A DNA stretch of 64,000 bases from NCBI GenBank assembly GCA_039803545.1, contig JBDRYS010000001.1, forward strand, positions 437,866 through 501,865. The letters are read 5' to 3'. The DNA comes from a candidate division WOR-3 bacterium. GTDB lineage: Bacteria > Hydrothermota > Hydrothermia > UBA1063. The number at the start of each line of letters is the position of its first letter. Position 1 is the first letter of the stretch. A program made the translations under genes and the position numbers. The notes under the pieces are model-generated. The model had not been told where the DNA came from. It saw only the letters and a program-made list of their open reading frames with translations, and searched no databases. Shown here one piece after another: positions 17,420 to 26,427 of the stretch.

Positions 17420-19163
17420 AAAATTCGAGAAGCTCAGGCATAATTTTCTTTATATAATTTTTTATTGCGCTTTTCACTTCCTTTGAGCTGGAAAATTTTA
17501 TAACTTCTGAAGCAATATTTTCAGCATCTTGTAGGTTAATTCTCCTTATTAGTGATTTCACTTCTGGAATACGTGATGGGGGACAGGATAGCTCATCAAC
17601 TCCAAGCCCTACAAGGGCCACTACACCGTAAGGGTCGGAAGTTATTTCACCGCAGGATGCAACCATGATATTTTTTTCTCGACATACATCGGTAGTCATT
17701 TTAATTAGTTTTAAAACGGCTGGATTTAAGTGGTCAAAAATTTTAGAAACTCGCTGATTCTTCCTATCGACAGCTAAGGTGTACTGTGTAAGATCATTGG
17801 TGCCGATACTAACAAAATCCACTATGTCTGCTATGTGTTCCAGTAAAAGTACAGCAGATGGGATTTCAATCATAACACCAAAACGGGGCTGATTAACTTT
17901 TTGGTACTCTTTTTCCAACATCTTTTTGGCTTGAATAAACAATTTTTTGGCTTCTACAACTTCTTCGACGGTTGCGACCATGGGCAACATAAACCGTATA
18001 TTACTCAGTTCATTTGCCCTTATTACCGCTCGGATCTGTTTTTCAAAAATCGCCGGTTCATCAAGGAGTACTCTGATGCCTCTTAGTCCTAAGAAGGGAT
18101 TTTCCTCTTGGTAGTCGGAATATAATTTATCTCCACCAATGTCGAACGCCCTTATTGTAACGGAGTTTGGATAAATCTTCTTTGCAATTTCTAAATAGAT
18201 TTTATATTGTGCTTCTTCATTTTCTGCGTACTCCCTGAAAATCATTTCTGTTCTAAATAAACCTATTCCGTACTTCCCTGTTTTCAACAATTCATCGACT
18301 TCTTCCGGAACATCAATATTTGCAAAAAGACCAATTTCTTTCCCGTCGGTGGTTATAGCAGGTAGTTCTTTTTCACTAACAAGTTCAGACTCATATCTTT
18401 CGTAGCCCTCTTTTATTAGGTGATATCTCTGAAGGGTAGATTCCATTGGATTTACTATGACTACACCTCTACCACCGTCAAGGATCACGATGTCATTATC
18501 ATCAACTAACCTTGTAATTCTCTCAATTCCAAATACGGCTGGGATTTTAAAATTTCTGAGGATTATTGCTGAATGCTCTGTCCGTCCACCCTTTTCTGTA
18601 ATTACCCCTTTTACACTGCTTTTAATTATCCTAAGGGCCTCTTCGATGGAAAGGCTTTCAACGACTATTATTCCATCGAAATTATAATCAGCGATGGTAT
18701 AACTTTTGTTTATAACAGAGATTAAATCCCACGCTAATCTCTCTAATTCTCTTGCCCTTTCCGCAAAATAGGAAGATTCTTGTTTTGATAGAGCCTCTTT
18801 CTTTAAATTTAAAACGTATAAAATTGCACTTTCCGCATTTCTCCGTTTGTTGCGTATGTAGGTAATAACATCCCTTTGCATATCCTGGTCACTGAGAATG
18901 GCGATTTGCACATCGAGAAGTACCTTCAAATTCTGTTCCTGCGTTTCCCTCCTTAGGTCGAGCAAAACCCTTTTTAATTCTTCAATTCCGTTCAAAAACT
19001 TATTGATTTCTTCTTCTATTTCCGTATCACTTCTGAGAATTTTTTCCTTGATCTTTACTTTCTCTTTTCTAATTACTTTTACCGGGGCAATTAAAATTCC
19101 TGGTGATATAGGAATGCCTTTGAGTTTAAGTTCCTGGCTACTCTTCACCGAATCCTTCCTCAA
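17412..19163 (-). CDS. ptsI: Phosphoenolpyruvate--protein phosphotransferase (PTS enzyme I)
   Basis: The 583-residue protein has the full enzyme I layout. An HPr-binding N-terminal domain is followed by the phospho-His site G-G-R-T-E-H-S-A-I (His197) and the PEP-binding TIM barrel, with G-L-F-R-T-E-M, G-L-R-G-I-R and the active-site Cys near A-S-C-G-E-I. It moves phosphate from PEP to HPr. The first ATG overlaps the HPr gene by 26 bp; a GTG at 19148 is an alternative start. No enzyme II gene is in the window, so a regulatory role or a distant transporter is possible. Confidence 0.94.
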   Translation of the reverse strand: MRKDSVKSSQELKLKGIPISPGILIAPVKVIRKEKVKIKEKILRSDTEIEEEINKFLNGIEELKRVLLDLRRETQEQNLKVLLDVQIAILSDQDMQRDVITYIRNKRRNAESAILYVLNLKKEALSKQESSYFAERARELERLAWDLISVINKSYTIADYNFDGIIVVESLSIEEALRIIKSSVKGVITEKGGRTEHSAIILRNFKIPAVFGIERITRLVDDNDIVILDGGRGVVIVNPMESTLQRYHLIKEGYERYESELVSEKELPAITTDGKEIGLFANIDVPEEVDELLKTGKYGIGLFRTEMIFREYAENEEAQYKIYLEIAKKIYPNSVTIRAFDIGGDKLYSDYQEENPFLGLRGIRVLLDEPAIFEKQIRAVIRANELSNIRFMLPMVATVEEVVEAKKLFIQAKKMLEKEYQKVNQPRFGVMIEIPSAVLLLEHIADIVDFVSIGTNDLTQYTLAVDRKNQRVSKIFDHLNPAVLKLIKMTTDVCREKNIMVASCGEITSDPYGVVALVGLGVDELSCPPSRIPEVKSLIRRINLQDAENIASEVIKFSSSKEVKSAIKNYIKKIMPELLEFYD

Positions 19164-19404
19164 CGATTTTTGTAAGTGCTTTTATCGCTTCTTCTTCATC
19201 AGGGCCTTCGCATCTTATGGTTATCTCTGAACCTTGAGGAGCAACCAGCATCATAAGTCCGAGTACACTCTTACCGTTCACTTCAAGGTCATCCTTGGTT
19301 ACGTATACATCACTTTCAAATTGATTGGCGGTTTGAGCAAAAAGCATTGCAGGTCTTGCATGGATACCAAGTTTATTTTTGATTTGAAGCTTTACCTCTT
19401 TCAT
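19138..19404 (-). CDS. ptsH: Phosphocarrier protein HPr
   Basis: The 88-residue protein has L-G-I-H-A-R-P-A with the phospho-accepting His15, and N-G-K-S-V-L-G-L with Ser46. Ser46 is the position phosphorylated by HPr kinase in Firmicutes and some other bacteria, so this HPr keeps both the transport and the regulatory site. The gene follows the DUF503 gene with a 4-bp overlap and runs into ptsI. Confidence 0.94.
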   Translation of the reverse strand: MKEVKLQIKNKLGIHARPAMLFAQTANQFESDVYVTKDDLEVNGKSVLGLMMLVAPQGSEITIRCEGPDEEEAIKALTKIVEEGFGEE

Positions 19405-19682
19405 ACGAAGTTAATCTTGTAATCCAGGATTTCCGCAATTGCCTCAGATTCAATGAAATTGACCACTCTATTGAGAAGTTGATTGGCATCCTTTCCGTTG
19501 TTTGAAATGCAGGCAATACCAAGTTGTGCTCTTCTCCAGATATCCTGATCATCGATTTCGGATATTGAAACGTTGAAATTATTGCGAACTCGGTCCTTCA
19601 GGCGCTTCAAAATGCTCCTTTTTTCCTTCAGAGAATTGCAATTGGGTAAGTAAAGATCAACAACTAAGATACCTACCAACAT
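19401..19682 (-). CDS. DUF503 (YlxP-like) family protein
   Basis: The 93-residue protein matches DUF503/YlxP: N-terminal V-G-I-L-V-V-D-L-Y-L-P, then N-S-L-K-E-K-R-S-I-L-K-R-L and V-S-I-S-E-I-D-D-Q-D. In many bacteria this gene sits between infB and rbfA; here infB is its upstream neighbour but rbfA is missing and HPr follows. The function is not established, though the position suggests ribosome maturation. It starts 2 bp after the infB stop. Confidence 0.88.
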   Translation of the reverse strand: MLVGILVVDLYLPNCNSLKEKRSILKRLKDRVRNNFNVSISEIDDQDIWRRAQLGIACISNNGKDANQLLNRVVNFIESEAIAEILDYKINFV

Positions 19683-19684
19683 TT

Positions 19685-21805
19685 TTAGAACTCAAAGACT
19701 TGCTCTATATTGTAGCACTCGATTATATCGCCCTCTTTGATTTTGTCAAAGCCCTCTATCTTTATTCCACATTCAAAACCACTTTGGACCTCTTTAACAT
19801 CTTCTTGGAATCGCTTCAGACTTGCAATTTTTCCCTCAAATATAACTTCTCCATCTCTCAGCACTCTTACCCTTGCATTTCTTTGAATAACGCCATCTAT
19901 CACATAGCATCCTGCTACTATTCCAATTTTTGCGATTCTAAATAATTTTCGTACTTCCGCCTTACCGAGGACGACCTCCTTCACAACAGGTTCTACCATG
20001 CCTTTAAGCATTTTTTCTACGTCTTCCAATAGTTCATATATTAACTTGGTCATTTTGATGGTTACACCTAGTTCCTTAGCTTTTAGTTTCGCCTTAGGGT
20101 CTATAGCAGTATTAAAGCCAATTACCACACCTTGCGCTGTATGAGCAAGTTCGACGTCATTTTCAGTTATAGCTCCCACACCTGCAAATACTATCTCGGG
20201 TTTAACATCTTTAACGGACATTTTCGATAGACTATCCTGTATTGCCTCTACGGAGCCGTAACAGTCAGCCTTTATAACAAGTGGCAGTTCTTTTAGTTCG
20301 CCAGCCCTGATCTTTTCCTGGATGGATTTTAAAATAAGAGTGTATTCTCCCCTCTGAATTTGTTCTTTCTTAAGTTTTTTTCGCTCCTCAGCAATTCTTT
20401 TTGCTTCATCGTCGCTTGAAACAACCTCAAAAATGTCGCCTGCTTGGGGTAATTCTTCAAACCCCTGTACTTGAACGGGAACAGAGGGGCCTGCTTTTTC
20501 TACCTTTTCGCCCCATTCATTGAAAAGGGCCCTAACTCTTCCATAAGTAACTCCAGCAACGAAGAAATCCCTAACCTTTAATGTGCCTTTTTGTACAAGA
20601 ACCGTTGCAAGCGGTCCTTTTCCCTTATCAATACGTGATTCAATAACAACCCCTTTCGCTGGACCTTTTGAAGTGGATCTCAGTTTCAATTCTTCTGCTT
20701 TCAGAAGTATGCCCAAAAGCAGTTCATCCACGTTCTTGCCAGTTTTCGCTGATATTTCTACCATCAAAGTATCGCCACCCCACTCTTCCGGTATAAGTCC
20801 AAACTGGGTAAGTTCCCTTCTTACTCTCTCAGGATCAGCATTCGGTAAGTCGATCTTATTGATAGCCACTATTATAGGAACCCTTGCACTCTTCGCGTGG
20901 TTAATTGCCTCAATAGTTTGTTCCTTCACGCCTTCAACTGCAGAGACCACAAGTATAACGATATCCGTTACCTGGGCTCCTCTCGCCCTCATTGCCGAAA
21001 AAGCTTCGTGTCCCGGTGTATCTAAGAAGGTAATTTTCTTGCCTTGATACTCAATTTGGTATGCACCAATATGCTGCGTAATTTTGCCAACCTCTTTTTC
21101 TGCAACATTTGTATGTCGTATGTAATCAAGAAGAGTTGTTTTTCCGTGATCCACATGCCCCATCACTGCAACAACAGGTGGCCTTTCTTCGGTTAGTTCT
21201 TCTTCAGAGACCTCAACGAAGCTGGTAGATTCCTGAAACTCCACTTGGTACCCGTATTCGTCTGCAATGATATTTATAGTATCCTCATCCAGTGTGTGGT
21301 TTATAGTGACCATCATTCCCATTGAGAATAGTTTTTGAATAATCTCAGCAGGTGGAACTCCCAGCATTTTAGCAAGTTCTCCTACGGTGATAGATTTGGT
21401 GTAAAGGGCGAGTTTTTGCGCTGTTTCTTCTTCTGCTTCTTCCTGAGCCTCCGCTGGTCTCTTTTTGGTTTTTTCGTGCTTTTTGACCATCTTTGCCATT
21501 GTTTCTTTTAGCTTTTCTTCAGGCTTCAACTGGGTTTTTTGTCCCTGAAGGTGCTTCGCCTTTGGAATCTGAGTTTGTTGCTCTACTTCTCCCCATATTT
21601 GCTTTTTTCTTTCAAGCTCCTTTTGGGCTTCTTCTTTTTCTTTTTTAAGATATTCCCTTACCGCTTTTTCCATTTCAGGGGTCAATGGATCCCGAGGCGA
21701 AGTGACCTTGAAGTTCATTTCTGAAAGAATGGAAATGATCGTTTTCGCTGATAAGTCCAGCTCTTTTGCTAAATCTCCGACTTTTTTAGGCTCCTTATTG
21801 TCCAT
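19685..21805 (-). CDS. infB: Translation initiation factor IF-2
   Basis: The 706-residue protein has two IF2_N modules (about residues 6-55 and 135-185) joined by a charged linker rich in K/E. The GTPase domain begins with G-H-V-D-H-G-K-T-T (G1) near residue 216, with D-T-P-G-H-E-A-F (G3) and N-K-I-D-L-P (G4). Domains II-IV follow and end in G-D-I-I-E-C-Y. It recruits fMet-tRNA to the 30S subunit. It overlaps nusA by 11 bp in the usual rimP-nusA-infB order. Confidence 0.98.
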   Translation of the reverse strand: MDNKEPKKVGDLAKELDLSAKTIISILSEMNFKVTSPRDPLTPEMEKAVREYLKKEKEEAQKELERKKQIWGEVEQQTQIPKAKHLQGQKTQLKPEEKLKETMAKMVKKHEKTKKRPAEAQEEAEEETAQKLALYTKSITVGELAKMLGVPPAEIIQKLFSMGMMVTINHTLDEDTINIIADEYGYQVEFQESTSFVEVSEEELTEERPPVVAVMGHVDHGKTTLLDYIRHTNVAEKEVGKITQHIGAYQIEYQGKKITFLDTPGHEAFSAMRARGAQVTDIVILVVSAVEGVKEQTIEAINHAKSARVPIIVAINKIDLPNADPERVRRELTQFGLIPEEWGGDTLMVEISAKTGKNVDELLLGILLKAEELKLRSTSKGPAKGVVIESRIDKGKGPLATVLVQKGTLKVRDFFVAGVTYGRVRALFNEWGEKVEKAGPSVPVQVQGFEELPQAGDIFEVVSSDDEAKRIAEERKKLKKEQIQRGEYTLILKSIQEKIRAGELKELPLVIKADCYGSVEAIQDSLSKMSVKDVKPEIVFAGVGAITENDVELAHTAQGVVIGFNTAIDPKAKLKAKELGVTIKMTKLIYELLEDVEKMLKGMVEPVVKEVVLGKAEVRKLFRIAKIGIVAGCYVIDGVIQRNARVRVLRDGEVIFEGKIASLKRFQEDVKEVQSGFECGIKIEGFDKIKEGDIIECYNIEQVFEF

Positions 21806-23081
21806 CTTTCTCCTTTTCTGCTATTTTTGTTTCAAGGATTTCAAGTAGTTTTATTGCCTGGTCCTCCCTGAATCCAAGTCTTTTTAGTTCAGAGAGGGTA
21901 GGTAGAGACTTTAAATCCTTGAAATAGTAAAGTCCTGCTTCTCTTAACGTTGAAATAACACTTGAAGGAACCTCATCGCCGAGTTCGAGGATGGTGACGC
22001 CTTTCTTAGGTTTGACTTTATCGAATTCCTTTAACGGGTAAACTAAAACTTCTCTGCCCACTAATTTTGAAGCAAGAATTGCATTAATGGCGTCTTCACC
22101 CTTCGCCACTGGCAATTCAGAATCGGGCACGATGGCAATGTATTTATCATCTTCGTCGTAAACACACAGTACTTCTTTTGCTGGAGATAAAGCATTCGCT
22201 ACATGCTTATAGGGGTTCTCACTATATCTGATTATATCAATCTTTTCGCCGCCCAATTCCTCACTTATCGACTTTATAATTTGCCCTTTTATCCCGATAA
22301 TGGATCCAATATCAATATTCTCAGGCTTCTTTGGCTTTACTGAAACTTTAGCCCTTCTACCTGGTATTCGGGCTATTTGTTTTATCTCAATAAGTCCTGT
22401 GGCAATGTCGGGAATCTCATCTTCTAATAATTTCTTAAGAAAGTTTGGATGAGTCCTTGAAAGGATGATGGGTGAGGTATACCTCTTTTTATCCTTCTTT
22501 TCTTTCCAATCCTGTACCTCCAGGATTACCGCCTTTATTCTTTTTACGTTTTTCAGGTTAGCAACCTTGTCGCCAGGGAGAAGTTCAGTGAAAGGCAAAG
22601 ATGCTTCTACATTACCAAGACTTACAACGACTTCGTCTCTTTCGATTCTGAGTACATTTCCCTCAACCTTTTCACCTATTTTCTTCGCCAGGATTTCATA
22701 TTCTTTTCTCTTGGTCTCCTCCGTCAGTTTTCTCAGAAAGGCTTCGGATATGAGGTTAATAAAACGTTTACCAATTGTTTTAAAATCTTCTTTTATCTCG
22801 ATTTTTTGTTCAGGCTTAGCATCTGGATTTATCTGCTTCGCCTCTTCAAGACTGATTTCTGTAGATGGATCGGTCACCTTTTCCTTAACAGTCTTTTCCG
22901 TTATGATTGTAAAACCTTCCTTCGGATCGTAATTCACTCTAAAGGCAAAATTTGGTCCCTTCTTCTTTTTAAGCACCTCGACCACTGCCTCTTTGAACTT
23001 CTCAATAACAAATTCCTTTGGTAATTTTCTGCTTGATGCAACCTGAAGGATCAATTGATCTATACTCTCTTTCCTTTGCAT
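21795..23081 (-). CDS. nusA: Transcription termination/antitermination factor NusA
   Basis: The 428-residue protein has the NusA N-terminal RNAP-binding domain, an S1 domain (around residues 130-200) and two KH domains. KH1 contains G-S-I-I-G-I-K-G followed by G-G-E-K-I-D-I-I and N-A-L-S-P-A. A helix-hairpin-helix-like C-terminal segment (A-G-L-Y-Y-F-K-D-L) is present. It modulates pausing and termination and couples to the ribosome genes around it. One base separates it from rimP. Confidence 0.97.
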   Translation of the reverse strand: MQRKESIDQLILQVASSRKLPKEFVIEKFKEAVVEVLKKKKGPNFAFRVNYDPKEGFTIITEKTVKEKVTDPSTEISLEEAKQINPDAKPEQKIEIKEDFKTIGKRFINLISEAFLRKLTEETKRKEYEILAKKIGEKVEGNVLRIERDEVVVSLGNVEASLPFTELLPGDKVANLKNVKRIKAVILEVQDWKEKKDKKRYTSPIILSRTHPNFLKKLLEDEIPDIATGLIEIKQIARIPGRRAKVSVKPKKPENIDIGSIIGIKGQIIKSISEELGGEKIDIIRYSENPYKHVANALSPAKEVLCVYDEDDKYIAIVPDSELPVAKGEDAINAILASKLVGREVLVYPLKEFDKVKPKKGVTILELGDEVPSSVISTLREAGLYYFKDLKSLPTLSELKRLGFREDQAIKLLEILETKIAEKEKDGQ

Positions 23082-23082
23082 T

Positions 23083-23526
23083 TTACACCTCGTTCAGTTT
23101 TATTTTTTTTACCTCTTTTCTTGAAATTTTTATTTCTGGCTCAATAAAAAGCGTATCTTCATCAAAATCTTTCAAAATACCCTTATATTCTCCGCTCTCA
23201 GTGTACACGATAACCTTTTTACCCTTTCCCCAACTAAGCTCCCTATCAGTTTTCAAAACTCTGTCCAGTCCAGGACTTGTGACTTCTAGAATATAAGGCC
23301 CTGTTATAAAATCTTCTGCGTCCAGCATCAGAGAAATTTCATTGGAAATCTTTTCACAATCGTCCAGTGTTATTCCTCCTGGTTTGTCAAGGGCTATTTC
23401 CAGTTTTTTCCTTCCTCCTATACCTTTAAAAGAGACATCAACAAGAATGTAATTCGTATTTTTAATAAGCTTCTCTACGATATTCGTTACTTTTTCCTCT
23501 ATTTTCTTGACATCCTCTTCCTTCAT
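23083..23526 (-). CDS. rimP: Ribosome maturation factor RimP
   Basis: The 147-residue protein has the RimP pattern: an N-terminal V-D-V-S-F region, then L-D-D-C-E-K-I-S-N-E-I near residue 76 and Y-I-L-E-V-T-S-P-G-L-D-R, followed by an SH3-like C-terminal barrel. It assists 30S subunit assembly. The ATG overlaps the proS stop by 4 bp and nusA follows, the canonical order. Confidence 0.95.
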   Translation of the reverse strand: MKEEDVKKIEEKVTNIVEKLIKNTNYILVDVSFKGIGGRKKLEIALDKPGGITLDDCEKISNEISLMLDAEDFITGPYILEVTSPGLDRVLKTDRELSWGKGKKVIVYTESGEYKGILKDFDEDTLFIEPEIKISRKEVKKIKLNEV

Positions 23527-25226
23527 AGCTCTTTATCCTTTACAACACTTTCGATGGTTTCCCGCAATACTTCTAATTTCGTGTTGAATTTAGAGCCATC
23601 TTTTCTAACCTGTATTTCAACTTCGCCTCTACTTAAGTTGTTCTCACTCACCACAATATTAATTGGAATCCCAATTAATTCAGCGTCCTTGAATTTAACC
23701 CCAGCAGAAATATTTCTATCATCCCATAACGTTTCAAATTTGCTCTCTTTTAGTTCTCTGTAAATTTTTTCCGTTGTTTCTGCGGTTTTTTGGGGATTGA
23801 TTTCAACAATGTTGATGTGATAGGGTGCGATGGAGAAAGGCCAGATTATGCCCTTCTCATCGTGATAAAGTTCAACGGCGGCTGCCATTACTCTCCCTAC
23901 TCCGATACCATAGCTGCCCATTATTATAGGTTTCAACGTTCCATCGGCATCTGCATATTTGACATCAAGGCTATCAGAATATTTCGTTCCCAACTGGAAA
24001 ATGTGACCTACTTCAAGGGCATTTTTTACCTTTAACGGAGCACCACATCTTTCACATAGTTCTCCATCTTTCACTATTCTAAGATCAGCGAACTCGTCGA
24101 TCTTTAGATCAGAAATTTTGACACCCACAATGTGATGGTCACTTTTATTAGCACCGATCACAAAGTTGTCGATGAGTCTGACGCTTTCATCGGCAATTAT
24201 TTTGTCAACATTTATTCCGATTGGCCCAACAAAACCTACTTCTACTCCAAACTTTTGCATTACAAAATCGGGGGAGGCAAGCTCGTAACCATCTCCTAAT
24301 ACTTGCTTCAATTTGGCTTCGTTTATTTCGTAGTCTCCTCTTATTAGGACCAGTGTTGTTCTTCCTTCGGCGTTATTAAAAAGAATACTCTTAACAATTA
24401 AAGATGGTTCCACACCTAAAAATGCCGAAACTTCTTCAACACTTTTAACGTTAGGTGTATGAACCATTTCCTTTGTTTTGAATGGCCCCGTTTTAACATT
24501 ATTAGGCAATTTAGCTTTCGCTACTTCAACGTTAGCATGATAACCACAATTCTCGCAGACCGCAATGGCATCCTCACCAGCCTCAGTAATGACCATGAAC
24601 TCCTCAGACTTTTTACCTCCCATAAGTCCAGAAGAGGCTTCAACAACTACAAACTTTAAACCACACCTCTGGAAAATTTTAGTATAGGCTTCTTTATGCT
24701 TTTGGTAGCTAACTTCCAACCCCTCCCAATCTCTATCAAAGCTATAAGAATCTTTCATTATGAATTCTCTGACCCTTAGAATCCCTCCACGAGGGCGAGG
24801 TTCATCTCTGAATTTGGTTTGCAATTGATACCAGATTTGTGGTAAATCCCTATAAGACTTGATATAGTCCTTTGCCAATAGACTGATAATTTCTTCGTGA
24901 GTTGGTGCGAGGGCTATATCCTTACCTTTCCGGTCTTTCAATTTGAACATATCTTTCCCAAAACTTTCCCATCTACCAGATTGTTTCCAAACATCGCCCG
25001 TAGTGAGAGCCGGCATCAATAACTCCTGAGCCCCGATAGCATCCATTTCTTCTCTAATAATATTCTGGATTTTTAACATTACTTTCCAACCGAGAGGAAG
25101 GAATGTATAAACTCCTGATTGATGCTGGGTAATAAAACCACCCCTTAAAAGAAGCCTATGCGAAGGAGTTTCCGCTTCCCTCGGATTTTCTTTCAATGTT
25201 GGTATTAACGCCCTACTCCATCTCAT
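23523..25226 (-). CDS. proS: Proline--tRNA ligase (bacterial editing type)
   Basis: The 567-residue class IIa synthetase has A-P-T-H-E-E (motif 2 region), F-R-D-E-P-R-P-R-G-G and a C-terminal anticodon domain. Between motifs 2 and 3 it holds an editing (YbaK-like INS) insertion of about 170 residues, with S-L-I-V-K-S-I-L-F and E-L-A-S-P. It charges tRNA-Pro and clears Ala-tRNA-Pro. It leads the rimP-nusA-infB operon and its ATG lies 9 nt after a predicted -10 box without a Shine-Dalgarno sequence. Confidence 0.97.
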   Translation of the reverse strand: MRWSRALIPTLKENPREAETPSHRLLLRGGFITQHQSGVYTFLPLGWKVMLKIQNIIREEMDAIGAQELLMPALTTGDVWKQSGRWESFGKDMFKLKDRKGKDIALAPTHEEIISLLAKDYIKSYRDLPQIWYQLQTKFRDEPRPRGGILRVREFIMKDSYSFDRDWEGLEVSYQKHKEAYTKIFQRCGLKFVVVEASSGLMGGKKSEEFMVITEAGEDAIAVCENCGYHANVEVAKAKLPNNVKTGPFKTKEMVHTPNVKSVEEVSAFLGVEPSLIVKSILFNNAEGRTTLVLIRGDYEINEAKLKQVLGDGYELASPDFVMQKFGVEVGFVGPIGINVDKIIADESVRLIDNFVIGANKSDHHIVGVKISDLKIDEFADLRIVKDGELCERCGAPLKVKNALEVGHIFQLGTKYSDSLDVKYADADGTLKPIIMGSYGIGVGRVMAAAVELYHDEKGIIWPFSIAPYHINIVEINPQKTAETTEKIYRELKESKFETLWDDRNISAGVKFKDAELIGIPINIVVSENNLSRGEVEIQVRKDGSKFNTKLEVLRETIESVVKDKEL

Positions 25227-25235
25227 AGTTATAGA

Positions 25236-25264
25236 ATTTTAAAGGATTTAGGCCTTACTATCAA
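25236..25264 (-). promoter_or_regulatory. Predicted promoter of the proS-rimP-nusA-infB operon, leaderless or nearly so
   Basis: On the minus strand, TTGATA (25264-25259) and TAAAAT (25241-25236) are 17 bp apart. The -10 box ends 9 nt before the proS ATG. The -35 box lies inside the loop and arm of a short inverted repeat (25252-25271). Confidence 0.6.
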
Positions 25265-25271
25265 ATAAGGC
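25252..25271. repeat. Short inverted repeat between the esterase and proS genes
   Basis: GCCTTA (25252-25257) and TAAGGC (25266-25271) form a perfect 6-bp stem with an 8-nt loop. It could be the weak end of the glgA operon transcript or a protein site, since it covers the proS -35 box. On the minus strand no clean U-tract follows, so a normal intrinsic terminator is unlikely. Confidence 0.35.
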
Positions 25272-25281
25272 TTTTCAAAAT

Positions 25282-26427
25282 TCAATTTTTGAATAAAAAT
25301 TCGACAGCTTTCTTAAATCTTTTGCTCCAGGAGGATTCGTGATGAATACCTTCCTTGTCCTCAATTACTAAAAATTGTGGTTTTTTATGCCATTTCTTTT
25401 CCATAATCGCCTTTACTACTTTCTCGTTTTCTCCAATGTATTTTTGTGGATCCTCGCTTTCCCGTTCTCCGTAGTCCAAGTAAATTTTCTCTGGAGATTG
25501 TTTTGCTCTTTTTATAAAATCGACAATTTCTGGATTAAACCAGAAAGCCCCACTCATCGACCCCACTTTTTTAAAAATTTCAGGGTATTTGAATCCCGCG
25601 TAAATTGATACAAGTCCTCCTAAGGAAGAGCCCAGTAAAGCGGTATTATCTTTTAATGTTCTATAAGTTGAATCAATATAAGGTTTTAATTCTTCAACGA
25701 GGAATTTGAGATAAGAATCCGCCTCACCTCCCCGCTTATATTCCTTGTTTAAAAATGGGGTATATTCATCCATACGGTGTTCTCTGGCATTTTCAATGCC
25801 TACTACTATTATGCCGAAATTACTTTCTCTATACATTGCTTCGAGTGTTTCGTCCACATTCCATTCTCCTGCAAAGGATTCTGCTTCGTCAAAAAGGTTC
25901 TGCCCATCATGCATGTAAAGAACAGGATATTTTTTATTAGTGGAATCGTAGTCAGGTGGAAGATAAATCCATATCGTTCTGGGATTATAATACTTCAAAT
26001 ATTTGGACGACAGGGTGAAAGTTTTCACATTGCCAATTACAGTGTGCTTTTTGCTTTTAACATTTTCGACAAAATCGCGCCAATTGTATATTTTAGTATA
26101 AATTACCGTGTCTTTTGTAATTTTAAGTGCTCTATTGGGAATTTCCTCGCCTCTTTCCCCCTTTTCAACGTAATCCCAGGACCCCCTTGTGAACTTGTAT
26201 TCAATTTGTGATCCTTCTGGAAATTCTAGCGTAATTGTGTACCTGTTTGTATCTTCTTTTTCTAAAAGGTAATTGGGGTCGCCGGGATTCCATCCATTAA
26301 AAGTTCCCGCGATATAAATCCTTGAGTTTACAGGTATATAGGAAGGCACTTCAACATCAAATCTAATTGTTACTTTCTTCACCTTATAGCTCTGCTCAAG
26401 AACGAGTAAGAGAAGGAATGCATTCAA
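25282..26427 (-). CDS. Secreted esterase with N-terminal carbohydrate-binding-like domain
   Basis: The 381-residue protein has a short N-terminal hydrophobic signal. A starch-binding-like domain (about residues 20-115) contains I-A-G-T-F-N-G-W-N-P and Y-K-F-T-R-G-S-W, resembling CBM20/CBM48. An esterase D/Fes-type alpha/beta hydrolase follows, with V-L-Y-M-H-D-G-Q-N-L-F, the nucleophile elbow G-S-S-L-G-G and a late His in G-I-H-H-E-S-S-W. It probably cleaves esters on polysaccharides or siderophore-like substrates. Its place at the end of a glgA operon suggests a glucan link, which is inference. Confidence 0.82.
   Translation of the reverse strand: MNAFLLLLVLEQSYKVKKVTIRFDVEVPSYIPVNSRIYIAGTFNGWNPGDPNYLLEKEDTNRYTITLEFPEGSQIEYKFTRGSWDYVEKGERGEEIPNRALKITKDTVIYTKIYNWRDFVENVKSKKHTVIGNVKTFTLSSKYLKYYNPRTIWIYLPPDYDSTNKKYPVLYMHDGQNLFDEAESFAGEWNVDETLEAMYRESNFGIIVVGIENAREHRMDEYTPFLNKEYKRGGEADSYLKFLVEELKPYIDSTYRTLKDNTALLGSSLGGLVSIYAGFKYPEIFKKVGSMSGAFWFNPEIVDFIKRAKQSPEKIYLDYGERESEDPQKYIGENEKVVKAIMEKKWHKKPQFLVIEDKEGIHHESSWSKRFKKAVEFLFKN

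Noticed and set aside
20583-21047. 154-codon plus-strand frame
   Set aside because: It is the reverse strand of the IF-2 GTPase domain, with no start signal.
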